A stretch of DNA of 64,000 nt, taken from positions 1,178,001 through 1,242,000 of the forward strand of contig NZ_CP065957.1 in NCBI RefSeq assembly GCF_017310505.1. Direction: 5' to 3'. Origin of the DNA: Methylacidiphilum caldifontis. GTDB lineage: Bacteria; Verrucomicrobiota; Verrucomicrobiia; Methylacidiphilales; Methylacidiphilaceae. The translations under genes and the position numbers were made by a program. Positions within the stretch are counted from its first letter, which is position 1, and the number at the start of each line of letters is the position of its first letter. The notes beneath the pieces are model-generated. The model was not told where the DNA came from, did no database searches, and saw only the letters and a program-made list of their open reading frames with translations. Shown one piece after another: positions 1 to 8,585 of the stretch.

Positions 1-1755
1 GAAAATCTCACGATTGATTTCAATACTGAACTGGATATCAATCATTTTAACACTGTTGCGGGCCTCAACCGGCCCACCTCCGCTTTGATCAACGATGGGT
101 TGTATCAATCAGGCAACCTCGCTGGTTGGTATGGTCCTCCCGGGGTTTTTCACCCTGGATTGGGTACAGCTCCTCCGGGTGCTGGCTACGCGGTTTCTTG
201 GGGACCTCTCTTACCTATCAACCCCAGGACCAATATCTTCGAAAATCCTGAAGATGATGACCAGCAAGCCTATTATGTTGCTCAATGTGTAACGACTTTA
301 AAAATAAACGATGAAACAAGTCTGATTAACAACAGCCTTTTTGAATATTACTCAGCTCTCATAGATCAGGCTATTCCGTCAGATTTTTGGGGATTTCTGC
401 CCTCAGGTTACGATTTTGATGATCGGCTAGAAGTTCGTAGCAGCTTTGAAACTCCTCTCCACAGCAAAAATGATAAAGACCCTGAACAACCTTTCTCATT
501 GCACCACTTGATTGATACAGGACTAGAATTTCGTTATTTCTCAGATACTGAATACGCCGGGGTGTGGCACGAGCCTGTTAACATTTGGAATCTGGTCCAA
601 CCTTTGGGTAATAATCGGTTCTCTCCTCTTGTTAGCTTTGCTCAGGCTACTTCTCCTCTTTTTGCCAATCCTTACCTGACCGACATTCCTATTCCAGGCT
701 TTCCCGGAGGTTTCTACAACGTGTTCAACTATTTGTCCACCTCCGATACATTCTATGAACTCTCACCCTTTTACCAGCACCAGATCGATTTTATGGATAA
801 ATGGTCTTTAATGGTTGCGGGCAGAATGAATGGTTACTTCATCCAAGCTTCTCCTCCTCCAGGTACTCCTGCTATCCTTTCGGCTGTAGCACCTACTTTT
901 GGGTTGCCATCCTACAGCTCCACTTCTATGAATGTCGTTCAGCCCGAAATCACTATCAGCCCTAGCTACAAGCCCTTTGCCTGGATGACAAGCTACTTCA
1001 GCTTTTTCTACGGTCAAACAACCCTTCTTTCCCAATTCGGTAGTTTTGCTCCCGAATTCCCTTCCAGTTATTACCATCAAAACAACTTTCTGTACGAAGT
1101 AGGGACAAAATTTAACCTTTTACACAATAAGCTATTCTTAGGCCTGTCCGGTTACTACCAAAGCGGATTCATCCCTTCCCAGGTTATCCCTGGTGGTCCT
1201 GTAGCGACAACCGAAGTCGCTATCAAGGGAGCCCAGCTCATGGGCAACTACCAACCAAATAAAAATTTCTGGCTTAATTTCGGCTACAGTTTCATCGTCG
1301 GCCAGGAACTCTGGCAAGGATTACCCCAAGGACCTCTTGCTTTACAACCCTATTCTTCAACCGTAGCCAAACAATTTGGGCTTCCCGTAGACCCCCTAGT
1401 CAACGAAGCTCCACTCAACTACCCCTTTATTGGCTTTCCCACTAACTATGGCAACCTCATGGCTACCTACAAGTTCAACAATGGCTTGGGAATTTCCCTA
1501 TGGGCATTAGCTGAAAGTGGTAATTTTATCTTCTATACCTATTCCACAAGAATCCCCTCTTGGTATACCCTTAATGCTCGAATTTTCTATAGCTCAAAAA
1601 GGTGGGAAGCTAGCCTTTATCTCTATAACTTTACCAATGAACATTATTGGTTTGCGGGTGCACCTGGTTTCAGCGCAGCAAGGAATTTTAATTACGATTA
1701 CATCGTACCCCAGCTGCCTTTCTGGGTTCAGGGAACGCTCTCCATTCTATTCTAG
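1..1755 (+). CDS. TonB-dependent receptor, C-terminal part (5' end outside window)
   Basis: The reading frame is open from base 1, so the gene starts upstream of the window; the TTG at 85 is internal. The visible 584 codons are the beta-barrel part of an outer-membrane receptor, rich in Tyr/Trp/Phe and Gly/Pro turns. They align by eye with two other receptors in this window (23280-25706 and 26717-29338). The shared blocks include LNRPTSALINDGLY near the left edge, an LPxGPLALQPYSSTxAxxxGLPxD block and a near-terminal YNFTNEHYW. The protein ends in Phe after WVQGTLSILF, the usual aromatic outer-membrane insertion signal. It should import a ligand powered by TonB/ExbBD. The ligand cannot be read from sequence, and the plug domain is not visible here. 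Confidence 0.85.
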   Translation, partial: ENLTIDFNTELDINHFNTVAGLNRPTSALINDGLYQSGNLAGWYGPPGVFHPGLGTAPPGAGYAVSWGPLLPINPRTNIFENPEDDDQQAYYVAQCVTTLKINDETSLINNSLFEYYSALIDQAIPSDFWGFLPSGYDFDDRLEVRSSFETPLHSKNDKDPEQPFSLHHLIDTGLEFRYFSDTEYAGVWHEPVNIWNLVQPLGNNRFSPLVSFAQATSPLFANPYLTDIPIPGFPGGFYNVFNYLSTSDTFYELSPFYQHQIDFMDKWSLMVAGRMNGYFIQASPPPGTPAILSAVAPTFGLPSYSSTSMNVVQPEITISPSYKPFAWMTSYFSFFYGQTTLLSQFGSFAPEFPSSYYHQNNFLYEVGTKFNLLHNKLFLGLSGYYQSGFIPSQVIPGGPVATTEVAIKGAQLMGNYQPNKNFWLNFGYSFIVGQELWQGLPQGPLALQPYSSTVAKQFGLPVDPLVNEAPLNYPFIGFPTNYGNLMATYKFNNGLGISLWALAESGNFIFYTYSTRIPSWYTLNARIFYSSKRWEASLYLYNFTNEHYWFAGAPGFSAARNFNYDYIVPQLPFWVQGTLSILF

Positions 1756-1780
1756 GCTACTCAAACAAAAGTTTAGGGAC

Positions 1781-2758
1781 TTAGCTTTCCAAAACATAAG
1801 AAAATATAAGGGGAGCAACAATGGTAGCATCCGACTCAATCATGAACTTGTGGGTATCTTTACTTAACTTTCCCCAAGTGATTTTTTCGTTTGGAGTAGC
1901 CCCGCTATAGGAACCATAACTTGTTGTCGCATCGCTAATCTGGCAGAAATATCCCCATAAGGGAACATTTTCTTGTTTCATATCTTGGTGCAGCATAGGC
2001 ACAACGCAGATGGGGAAGTCCCCAGAAATTCCCCCTCCAATCTGAAATAAGCCAAGAGAATGATTTTTTGTTGTTTCTAGGTAATATTGGGCAAGAGCCA
2101 TCATGTACTCAATCCCCGTCTTCACTGTTAAAGGATCTTTGATTTCTCCAAGAAGACAATGAGCAGCATACATGTTTCCTAGAGTTGAGTCTTCCCATCC
2201 GGGGACTACCATAAAAATCTTCTTTTCCAAGGCGGCTAAAACCCAGCTATCCTTGGGATCTATCTGATAATAAGGTTCAAGTTTAGCCGATTGAATGACT
2301 TTCCAAATAAATTCATGGGGGAAAAACCGCTCCTTCTTTCTGTCCGCTTCCATCCATTCCTTAAGGATAGCCCGTTCGATCCTTCGCATCGCTTCCTCTT
2401 CGGGAATACACGTATCGGTAACACGATTCAGGTGACTTTTATAAAGAGCTATTTCATCGTCCGCGGACAGTTCCCTGTAGTGGGGGACCCTTTTATAGTA
2501 GTTATGGGCAACAAGGTTGAAAATATCCTCTTCTAAATTAGCCCCTGTGCAAGATATGGCATGAACCTTGTCTTGCCGGATCATTTCAGCCAAGGAAACT
2601 CCCAGTTCGGCTGTACTCATGGCTCCACCCAAGGCTATCATCATCTTTCCGCCAGACTCCAAGTGTTTCACGTAGCTTTGAGCCGCATCTTTTAATGTAG
2701 CGGCATTGAAATGCCTGAAGTGATGATCTATAAACTGTTTTATCGGCTGGGATTTCAT
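1781..2758 (-). CDS. Deoxyhypusine synthase family protein (possible homospermidine synthase)
   Basis: This 325-residue protein belongs to the NAD-dependent deoxyhypusine synthase family. Seen: a Gly-rich segment MIALGGAMSTAELG near residue 40, SCTGANLEEDIFN, and a C-terminal SGATPNEKITWGKL. The Lys of WGK (about residue 297) lines up with the catalytic lysine of the eukaryotic enzyme. Bacteria lack eIF5A, and many bacterial members act on polyamines (homospermidine synthesis), so a polyamine role is more likely than protein modification; that is inference. I chose the ATG at 2758 because a GAGGTGA Shine-Dalgarno sits 5 nt upstream (2764-2770). A longer frame starts at 2872, but its extra residues look like translated AT-rich leader. 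The gene converges on the receptor to its left with a 25-bp gap. Confidence 0.85.
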   Translation of the reverse strand: MKSQPIKQFIDHHFRHFNAATLKDAAQSYVKHLESGGKMMIALGGAMSTAELGVSLAEMIRQDKVHAISCTGANLEEDIFNLVAHNYYKRVPHYRELSADDEIALYKSHLNRVTDTCIPEEEAMRRIERAILKEWMEADRKKERFFPHEFIWKVIQSAKLEPYYQIDPKDSWVLAALEKKIFMVVPGWEDSTLGNMYAAHCLLGEIKDPLTVKTGIEYMMALAQYYLETTKNHSLGLFQIGGGISGDFPICVVPMLHQDMKQENVPLWGYFCQISDATTSYGSYSGATPNEKITWGKLSKDTHKFMIESDATIVAPLIFSYVLES

Positions 2759-2763
2759 TTTTC

Positions 2764-2770
2764 TCACCTC
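2764..2770 (-). promoter_or_regulatory. Ribosome binding site deciding the DHS-like start
   Basis: GAGGTGA on the minus strand, 5 nt before the ATG at 2758. It argues against the upstream start at 2872. Confidence 0.65.
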
Positions 2771-2943
2771 ATCCACAAAAGAAAAAAATTCCGTGTCATC
2801 ATTTAAAATGGAGATTTTTAATTTTAATGAATAAAATTTTATCTTAAAACCAAAAATATAATCTAAAATCAACTCCTTTCTATAGATCTAAAACCAAATG
2901 TTATAGTCTTGGTTTAGATCACAATAGGATAAACAACAAGAAC

Positions 2944-3009
2944 ATGAGAAAATTGAAAGTACAACCAGGATATGTTATCAGTCCAAGACAGAGATTAAGG
3001 AAGGCTTAA
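2944..3009 (+). CDS. Possible 21-residue leader or small protein upstream of hpnDE
   Basis: An ATG-to-TAA frame encodes a strongly basic peptide beginning MRKLKVQPG and ending RQRLRKA. It stops 17 nt before the ATG of the squalene gene. An AGGA lies about 13 nt upstream, which is a weak ribosome site. The purine-rich AAGGAAGG at 2997-3004 overlaps its last codons and is the nearest SD-like sequence to the downstream gene, though 22 nt away. This arrangement would suit translational coupling. It could equally be chance; I do not recognise the peptide. Confidence 0.2.
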   Translation: MRKLKVQPGYVISPRQRLRKA

Positions 3010-3026
3010 AAGCTAAAATTTATGCC

Positions 3027-5267
3027 ATGAATACTCCGTGGATCGGACAAGCGGTGACATCCCAGAGCAAATCTAATTTAGCTCTTTCTTTCTTTTGTTT
3101 ACCAAGAGAACAGAAATGGGCCATGACTGTATTCTATGCATTTTGCCGGGTCATCGATGATATTGCTGATTCTACCGAACTAAGCCTTCTTGAAAAAAAA
3201 GAGGGGATTGTTTTTTGGAAAAAAGAAATAGAGCGGATTTATGTTTCGGTGCCTTCTTCTCCTCTTGGCAAAGAACTCAGAGAAGTGGTCCTCAAGTGGA
3301 AACTACCTCAAGAAATTCTCCAAGATATCATTCTTGGAGTGGAAATGGACATAACCAAGAGCCGGTATAAAACCTTTGAAGAACTTTCTTTGTACTGCTA
3401 TCGTGTAGCGGGAGCCGTAGGATTAATTAGCATTGAAATTTTTGGCTGCCGCCATTCTTGTAGTAAAGAGTATGCCCTTGCCTTGGGAACCGCTTTCCAG
3501 CTGACGAATATTCTAAGAGATGTTTCTAAAGATTCTTCGTATGGCAGAATCTATTTTCCATTAGATGAACTTGACGAGCACGGTATCAGCGAACAGGAAC
3601 TGCTTACACAAAAATGGAGCCCAAAAATACGCGAGTTTTTTAGATTCCAATACCTAAGGGCTAAACATTATTTTGCCAAATCATCGAAATTAATTCATCC
3701 TTCGGACCGGCCGAAATTACTCGCTGCCGAAATCATGAGTTCTGTCTACAGAGCTATTCTTGAAAAAATCCGCACAAAACAGTTCAACGTCTTTCACCAT
3801 TCTATCCGTTTAACCAAGTTACAAAAACTGGTCTCAATCCTTGGGGTCCTTGGCAAGAACTTCTGGGGACCGAAAAACCCCACTGCTTTCGTTCCACCCA
3901 AAAAAATAGTTATTCTTGGAGGTGGATTTGCTGGGCTTTCTGCCGCATTCGAACTCAATAGCCGAGGGCATGACGTAGTAGTGCTTGAAGCAAAGTCAAT
4001 GCTGGGAGGAAGAGCCGGAAGCTTTAAAGTTCCTCAAGTTGGAGAAACTATCGATACGGGTCAACACGTGATGATGGGCTGCTACGATCATACCCTTGAA
4101 CTGGTAGAAAAATTGGGTATTGGTTCAAAACTGTTCTGGATTGACCCTATAAAAATTGTTTTTTTAAGCCATAACGGCAGCTCTGTTCTTTCGGCTGGTC
4201 AGCTTCCTGCTCCTTTCCATTTGCTAGTTGGCCTTTTAAACTATAAATCCCTAAGTGTTGCAGATTGGATTAAGGCCTTTTCTTTCCTTTTTTCTATTTT
4301 TATCGCCGACAAGCCTTTTGAAAAAGAAACCGCTGATCAATGGTTGAAAAGAAAACATCAAAGTTCTTCGCTGATCCGCTCGTTATGGGAACCTCTCTGC
4401 ATTGCAGCCCTCAATTTGCCTCTAAATGAATCCTCGGCACTTCTCTTTTACAGGGTAGTAAGAAAAACGCTTTTAGGTAAAAGAAAAGACCTAAGCCTTA
4501 TTCTTTGTAGAATCGGACTTGGAGAACTTTTCACTAAAGAATGTGAACGACTACTGAAAATGTGTGGAAGCAGGATTCTTTTTAAAAGCTCCGTTTGCTC
4601 TTTGGAATTTGAAAACAACTATCTTAAAGCTGTAAAGACAACAGATGGGAAAACTTATAGTGCAGACTGCTTTATTAGTGCTCTTCCTTGGCATACTTTA
4701 GGCAGCTTGCTGCCCGAGGAGTCTTTGTTGAAAAAAAAATGCCAGTCTATTAAGCAATCTCCCATTTTGAGTCTCTATTTTTGGGTGGATCGACCCTTGA
4801 CTAATGAACCCATTCTCGGTTTCTTGGACTCCCCTGTACAATGGCTTTTTTCAAGAAACCTGTTCATGGATAGCTCAATTTTATCCTTTCCTCTTTATTC
4901 CTACGTTGCTGTCATTAGTGCTCCACCCAAAGATATCCTGGCCATGTCCTCCAAGGAAATAGAAAAGATGGTTTGGAGAGAAGTCAATCAGCTCATTCCT
5001 GGCTCCAAAGAAGCACGGTTTTGCCAAAGCTTTCTTTTTAAGGCAATGGGAGCGACTCCAAAGTTTGATCCTGAATCTTTAAAACACAGATCCAGTCCTA
5101 CGACTTCATGGAATAACTTTTTCTTGGCTGGTGACTGGACCGATACAGGATTGCCCGCTACAATAGAAGGAGCTATTCTCAGCGGTAAAACCGCTGCACA
5201 GTATGCTGATGCTTTCCCTCTAATTGCTCAATCCCCACCACTGCTGGTGGAAGAAAAGGCTACCTAA
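3027..5267 (+). CDS. Fused presqualene diphosphate synthase / squalene-associated FAD oxidoreductase (HpnD-HpnE)
   Basis: This is a two-domain protein of 746 residues. Residues about 1-285 are a squalene/phytoene synthase domain with the first Asp-rich motif DDIAD (about 45) and the second DVSKD (about 165), as in HpnD, which makes presqualene diphosphate from two farnesyl diphosphates. Residues about 290-740 are a flavin amine-oxidase-like domain starting with the dinucleotide motif GGGFAGLSAA and ending with GDWTDTGLPATIEGA, as in HpnE, which converts hydroxysqualene to squalene. HpnC, which acts between the two, is not in the window. The product should be squalene for hopanoids. The stop codon TAA at 5265-5267 lies inside the left tip of the IS element that follows, so the original C-terminus was probably a few residues different. 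Confidence 0.9.
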   Translation: MNTPWIGQAVTSQSKSNLALSFFCLPREQKWAMTVFYAFCRVIDDIADSTELSLLEKKEGIVFWKKEIERIYVSVPSSPLGKELREVVLKWKLPQEILQDIILGVEMDITKSRYKTFEELSLYCYRVAGAVGLISIEIFGCRHSCSKEYALALGTAFQLTNILRDVSKDSSYGRIYFPLDELDEHGISEQELLTQKWSPKIREFFRFQYLRAKHYFAKSSKLIHPSDRPKLLAAEIMSSVYRAILEKIRTKQFNVFHHSIRLTKLQKLVSILGVLGKNFWGPKNPTAFVPPKKIVILGGGFAGLSAAFELNSRGHDVVVLEAKSMLGGRAGSFKVPQVGETIDTGQHVMMGCYDHTLELVEKLGIGSKLFWIDPIKIVFLSHNGSSVLSAGQLPAPFHLLVGLLNYKSLSVADWIKAFSFLFSIFIADKPFEKETADQWLKRKHQSSSLIRSLWEPLCIAALNLPLNESSALLFYRVVRKTLLGKRKDLSLILCRIGLGELFTKECERLLKMCGSRILFKSSVCSLEFENNYLKAVKTTDGKTYSADCFISALPWHTLGSLLPEESLLKKKCQSIKQSPILSLYFWVDRPLTNEPILGFLDSPVQWLFSRNLFMDSSILSFPLYSYVAVISAPPKDILAMSSKEIEKMVWREVNQLIPGSKEARFCQSFLFKAMGATPKFDPESLKHRSSPTTSWNNFFLAGDWTDTGLPATIEGAILSGKTAAQYADAFPLIAQSPPLLVEEKAT

Positions 5268-5284
5268 GCCTACGCCGCAGTGCT

Positions 5285-5314
5285 CCACCTATAATCGCGC
5301 GGCGATTTAGGTGG
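5285..5314. repeat. Left-end hairpin of the IS element
   Basis: CCACCTATAATCG pairs with CGATTTAGGTGG across a 5-base loop, with one bulged T. The same fold is present in inverted orientation at 16638-16667. In IS200/IS605 elements such subterminal hairpins are bound by TnpA. Confidence 0.75.
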
Positions 5315-5346
5315 TGGTGAAGCGGTGCTATCGTCCGTCAGGGCGG

Positions 5347-5535
5347 TCAGTCCGGCGTGTTTTGTCCCTCGATGTATTGTTTTAGGACTGCAAGCGGGGC
5401 GCCACCCACGGTGATGATGCAATAGCTGCGGCTCCAGAAGAGAGACTTTTGCCAATAGAACTTCCGCAGGTGCTCGGAGAACTCCTTGCGGATCAGCCTG
5501 GAAGTGACGGTCTTGAGGTTGTTGACAAGAACCAA
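5347..5535 (-). pseudogene. tnpA: Truncated IS200-type transposase TnpA (C-terminal part)
   Basis: This 62-codon remnant matches the C-terminal half of Y1 transposases: a LIRKEF block, FWSRSY, GGAPLAVLKQYIE and a short tail. The Tyr of LKQYIE is the expected nucleophile for single-strand cleavage. The N-terminal half with the HUH metal-binding motif is absent; the 80 bp between this remnant and tnpB cannot encode it. The protein is therefore inactive as a transposase. Confidence 0.8.
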
Positions 5536-5614
5536 ATGGTATTAAAGTTTGAAACACAGTGCTATAGTTGCTTCAATGGTTGTTTTTCCATAACAACCTA
5601 ATATCATTCAAGCC

Positions 5615-6298
5615 ATGGTGCATCGTAAAGTTACCTATCGATTGTATCCCACCCTGCGCCAGATCGAGGCGCTGGAGTGGTTGCGCTGGGTGCATTGCCT
5701 GCTGTGGAACAGGGCGATGGATGAACGCCGCAGGGCCTGGATTCAGCAGCAAAAATCCCTGTCTTTCTTCGATCAGTGCAAAGCATTGACCGACTGGCGG
5801 GTCCAATCGCCCTTGCTTCGGTCGGTCAACGCCCAATCCGAACAGCTGACGTTAAAGCGCCTGGATCTAGCCTTCCGGCACTTCTTCGGCCGGGTGAAGA
5901 ACGGTGAGAAGCCGGGGTTTCCCCGCTTCAAGCCGCTGCATCGTTTCAAAGGATGGGGTTACAAGACCCACGGAGATGGCTAGCGCTTGCTTTCTGGTCC
6001 TGGGATGAAACACGGCAAGTTGCGCCTCTCTGGCGTTGGCGAGCTGCGCATCCGAGGCAAGGCCCGGAGGGTTGACGCACCCAAAACCTGCGAGATTCTG
6101 CACCGCCGCGGCACATGGTACGCCTCGGTTACGGTGGAGTGCGAGCCCGAGAGATTACATGGGGAACGGATCGGTGGCCTGGATTGGGGTGTGGAAACGT
6201 TCGCCACACTGGCCACGCCGGAAGGGGTGGAGCGGATCGAAAATCCCCGGCATTTGCAGCGCTCTACTCACGCCATACCATCAGGTTGGCGGGAGTAG
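5615..6298 (+). pseudogene. tnpB: Broken TnpB (RNA-guided nuclease family) with in-frame TAG and 3' deletion
   Basis: The N-terminal frame starts MVHRKVTYRLYPT and runs to THGDG, where TAG at 5981-5983 interrupts it. The same frame continues directly with RLLSGPGMKHGKLRL, so the TAG most simply replaces a Trp codon (TGG). The frame then contains the GLDWGVETFATLA strand carrying the first RuvC acidic residue. Soon after ENPRHLQ it runs into the right-end hairpin. The second and third catalytic acids and the Cys4 zinc finger are missing. Both lesions make it non-functional. Confidence 0.85.
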
Positions 6299-6336
6299 TT
6301 CATTTTGGAAAATGCTCCTTGATCAATCTTATAGAA

Positions 6337-8388
6337 TTATAAATGCCAGTATTTCGAGAAAATGGGGATGATCAAGATTGCCAATACATTAACGACCTTG
6401 ATCATTGGGTTGATGGCAGGTCCTGCAGTATCTTTATAAGGGTCTCCAACAGTATCTCCCGTTACAGCCGCTGCGTGAGCTTCTGAGCCTTTCCCTCCAA
6501 AATTGCCCTCTTCAATCCATTTTTTTGCATTATCCCAAGCCGCTCCTCCAGAAGTCATGGAAATAGCAACAAAAAGACCAGTAACAATAGTTCCTATAAG
6601 TGCACCTCCCAACACAACCGGACCAAGTCCAGGAATTAATGCTATCCCTAGAACCGAGAGCAGAGGCAAGATCGCCGGGAATATCATCTCTTTTAATGCC
6701 GCTTTTGTAACGATATCTACACACCGACCGTATTGGGGCCTGTCTATACCCTTTAATATTCCAGGTATTTCTCTAATCTGACGACGCACTTCTTGAACAA
6801 CACTTCCTGCCGCTTTTCCCACAGCCGACATGCTCCTAGCTGCAAAAAGATAGGGAAGCAGTCCTCCAATAAATAGACCTATGATCACTCTGGGATCCTG
6901 CAAATTGAACTGGAGTTGTTGGGCTATACTTGAAGAACTATAATGCTTGAGCTCTTCTACATAAGAGCCAAAAAGCACCAAGGCCGCTAAACCAGCAGAA
7001 CCAATAGCATAACCCTTTGTTACCGCCTTCATCGTATTCCCAACGGCATCCAACTCATCCGTTATCTGTCTGACCGACTTGGGCAGTTGACTCATCTCTA
7101 CTATTCCACCCGCGTTGTCCGTAATCGGGCCAAAAGCATCTAGGGAAATCACAATCCCCGCCATACTCAGCATGCATCGGACAGCTATTGCAACCCCGTA
7201 TAATCCTCCAAGCCAATAGGTAAGCATAACCGCTGCTCCAATAAGCAGCACAGGGATAGCCGTTGCTTCCATGCCCATGGCTAATCCGGCGATAATATTT
7301 GTCGCATGACCCGTTTGAGAAGCATTAGCAATAAGCCGCACTGGCCTTCTCGTCGTGGCTGTATAGTAATCGGTTATAAGGAAGATGGCAGCAGTCATCA
7401 ATACGCCGATTACCGAACAGGCAAAAATATTAAACCAATGGGAAGAGAAAAGGAAAATAGAAAGGGGCAAAAAGAGAATAGAAGAGACAAGGCCATTGAC
7501 CATCACTCCATTTAAAAGAGCTTTCCCAGGAGAGGCTTTCGAAACGCCCACATAGAAAATCCCAGAGATTGCTCCCAAAATAGTGACCATACCCACTAGA
7601 AAAGGATAAGCCATCGCAGCAGGATCTGCCCCCAATCCAATAACAGCAACAAGAACAGCACCAATGAGACTGACCACATAAGTTTCAAAGACATCCGCTG
7701 CCATTCCCGCACAGTCTCCCACATTATCTCCAACATTATCCGCTATGGTCGCAGGATTTCGAGGGTCATCCTCGTTAAGGTTTTGTTCAATCTTTCCTGT
7801 TAAATCCGCCCCCACATCGGCCGCTTTAGTATAAATACCTCCACCAAGACGAGCAAAAACACTGATCAGACTTGCCCCAAGGGCTAAGCCAACAAGGGAA
7901 GCAGATGTCTCTGTTACACCCTGGTAATGAACTGAAAGACCATAAAACAAGCCAACAGAGAAAAGGGCTAAGCCCACGACAAGCAAGCCTGTCACAGCGC
8001 CACCAAGAAAAGATACATGCAAAGCTTTTTCTTTGCTTTGAGTTGCAGCCTGGGCCGTTCTAACATTGGCCTGAACAGCTACGCGCATGCCTATCAAACC
8101 AGCTAAATAAGAACAAACAGAGCCCAATAAAAATCCTGCAGCTGTCCACCAGTTTTTAAAAAATCCGATTAGAATAAAGAGGGCAGCAGCTATTCCCAGG
8201 ATAGTTATAAGTTGTCTGTTAAGGTAGGCTTTTGCTCCCTCTTCGATTGCCCCAGCAATCATTTTCATCCTTTCGTTCCCACTATCTAGTGATCGAATAC
8301 GTAAAGCGAGCATAATCGCTACAACAATTCCAAGAAGACTAAAGCTTATCGAAATTCCAATTGCGTTATGGATAAACAATGTTTGCAT
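6337..8388 (-). CDS. hppA: Membrane-bound proton-pumping pyrophosphatase
   Basis: The 683-residue polytopic membrane protein couples PPi hydrolysis to ion transport. The signature cytoplasmic loop (about residues 185-235) contains [15 protein letters not shown] and [16 protein letters not shown], the Mg-PPi binding acids. The sequence [18 protein letters not shown] carries Lys where K+-dependent enzymes have Ala. By family knowledge this points to the K+-independent, H+-pumping class. The C-terminal [14 protein letters not shown] motif is intact, so the protein is full length. It could conserve energy from PPi released in biosynthesis or help pH homeostasis. It lies just past the right end of the IS element, which is inserted between it and hpnDE. 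Confidence 0.95.
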   Translation of the reverse strand: MQTLFIHNAIGISISFSLLGIVVAIMLALRIRSLDSGNERMKMIAGAIEEGAKAYLNRQLITILGIAAALFILIGFFKNWWTAAGFLLGSVCSYLAGLIGMRVAVQANVRTAQAATQSKEKALHVSFLGGAVTGLLVVGLALFSVGLFYGLSVHYQGVTETSASLVGLALGASLISVFARLGGGIYTKAADVGADLTGKIEQNLNEDDPRNPATIADNVGDNVGDCAGMAADVFETYVVSLIGAVLVAVIGLGADPAAMAYPFLVGMVTILGAISGIFYVGVSKASPGKALLNGVMVNGLVSSILFLPLSIFLFSSHWFNIFACSVIGVLMTAAIFLITDYYTATTRRPVRLIANASQTGHATNIIAGLAMGMEATAIPVLLIGAAVMLTYWLGGLYGVAIAVRCMLSMAGIVISLDAFGPITDNAGGIVEMSQLPKSVRQITDELDAVGNTMKAVTKGYAIGSAGLAALVLFGSYVEELKHYSSSSIAQQLQFNLQDPRVIIGLFIGGLLPYLFAARSMSAVGKAAGSVVQEVRRQIREIPGILKGIDRPQYGRCVDIVTKAALKEMIFPAILPLLSVLGIALIPGLGPVVLGGALIGTIVTGLFVAISMTSGGAAWDNAKKWIEEGNFGGKGSEAHAAAVTGDTVGDPYKDTAGPAINPMIKVVNVLAILIIPIFSKYWHL

Positions 8389-8506
8389 AATCTGGCGGGA
8401 AATTGTAGTTAAAGAGGTTGATGAATCAAGTTCAATCAGTGATTTAACGATTCCTAGTTTTTAATTTCATTCATGATCTTCATAGATTGACCTAAAAAGT
8501 TAATTA

Positions 8507-8582
8507 TGGTGGGCAGTGAGGGAATCGAACCCCCGACCCTCTCGGTGTAAACGAGATGCTCTACCGCCTGAGCTAACTGCCC
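8507..8582 (-). tRNA. tRNA-Val (anticodon TAC)
   Basis: The minus strand reads GGGCAGT acceptor, a TAGCTCAGGCGGTAGAGC D-arm, an anticodon stem-loop with TAC, and GGGTTCGAATCCC as T-arm. The 3' CCA is encoded (8507-8509). The 5' end lies 3 bp after the nuoN stop codon, so the tRNA is probably processed from the nuo transcript. Confidence 0.95.
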
Positions 8583-8585
8583 TTT

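Larger units (their letters stand above)
5264..6303. mobile_element. Decayed IS200/IS605-family element
   Basis: The element is bounded on the left by CTAC (5260-5263) followed by CTAAGCC, and on the right by TTCAT (6299-6303). The same two tips bound the miniature copy at 16437-16688. The left end folds as a 12-bp hairpin with one bulged T (5285-5297 against 5303-5314). The right end folds as an imperfect 10-bp hairpin (6266-6275 against 6287-6296). It has no terminal inverted repeat or target duplication, as expected for the Y1-transposase family. It carries a truncated tnpA (minus) and a broken tnpB (plus) in the divergent IS605 order. It is visibly more GC-rich than its surroundings, suggesting origin from another genome. 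With both genes broken it cannot move on its own. Confidence 0.85.

Noticed and set aside
808-1080. 90-codon minus-strand frame inside the first receptor gene
   Set aside because: It lies wholly within the well-supported receptor reading frame and shows no recognisable domain or ribosome site.
2759-2872. N-terminal extension of the DHS-like gene starting at 2872
   Set aside because: The extra 38 residues are AT-rich filler, while a GAGGTGA ribosome site lies 5 nt before the ATG at 2758.
5573-6216. Several 70-90 codon frames on both strands in the IS element
   Set aside because: They are shadows of tnpB created by its higher GC content; only the frame-2 TnpB reading has family similarity.
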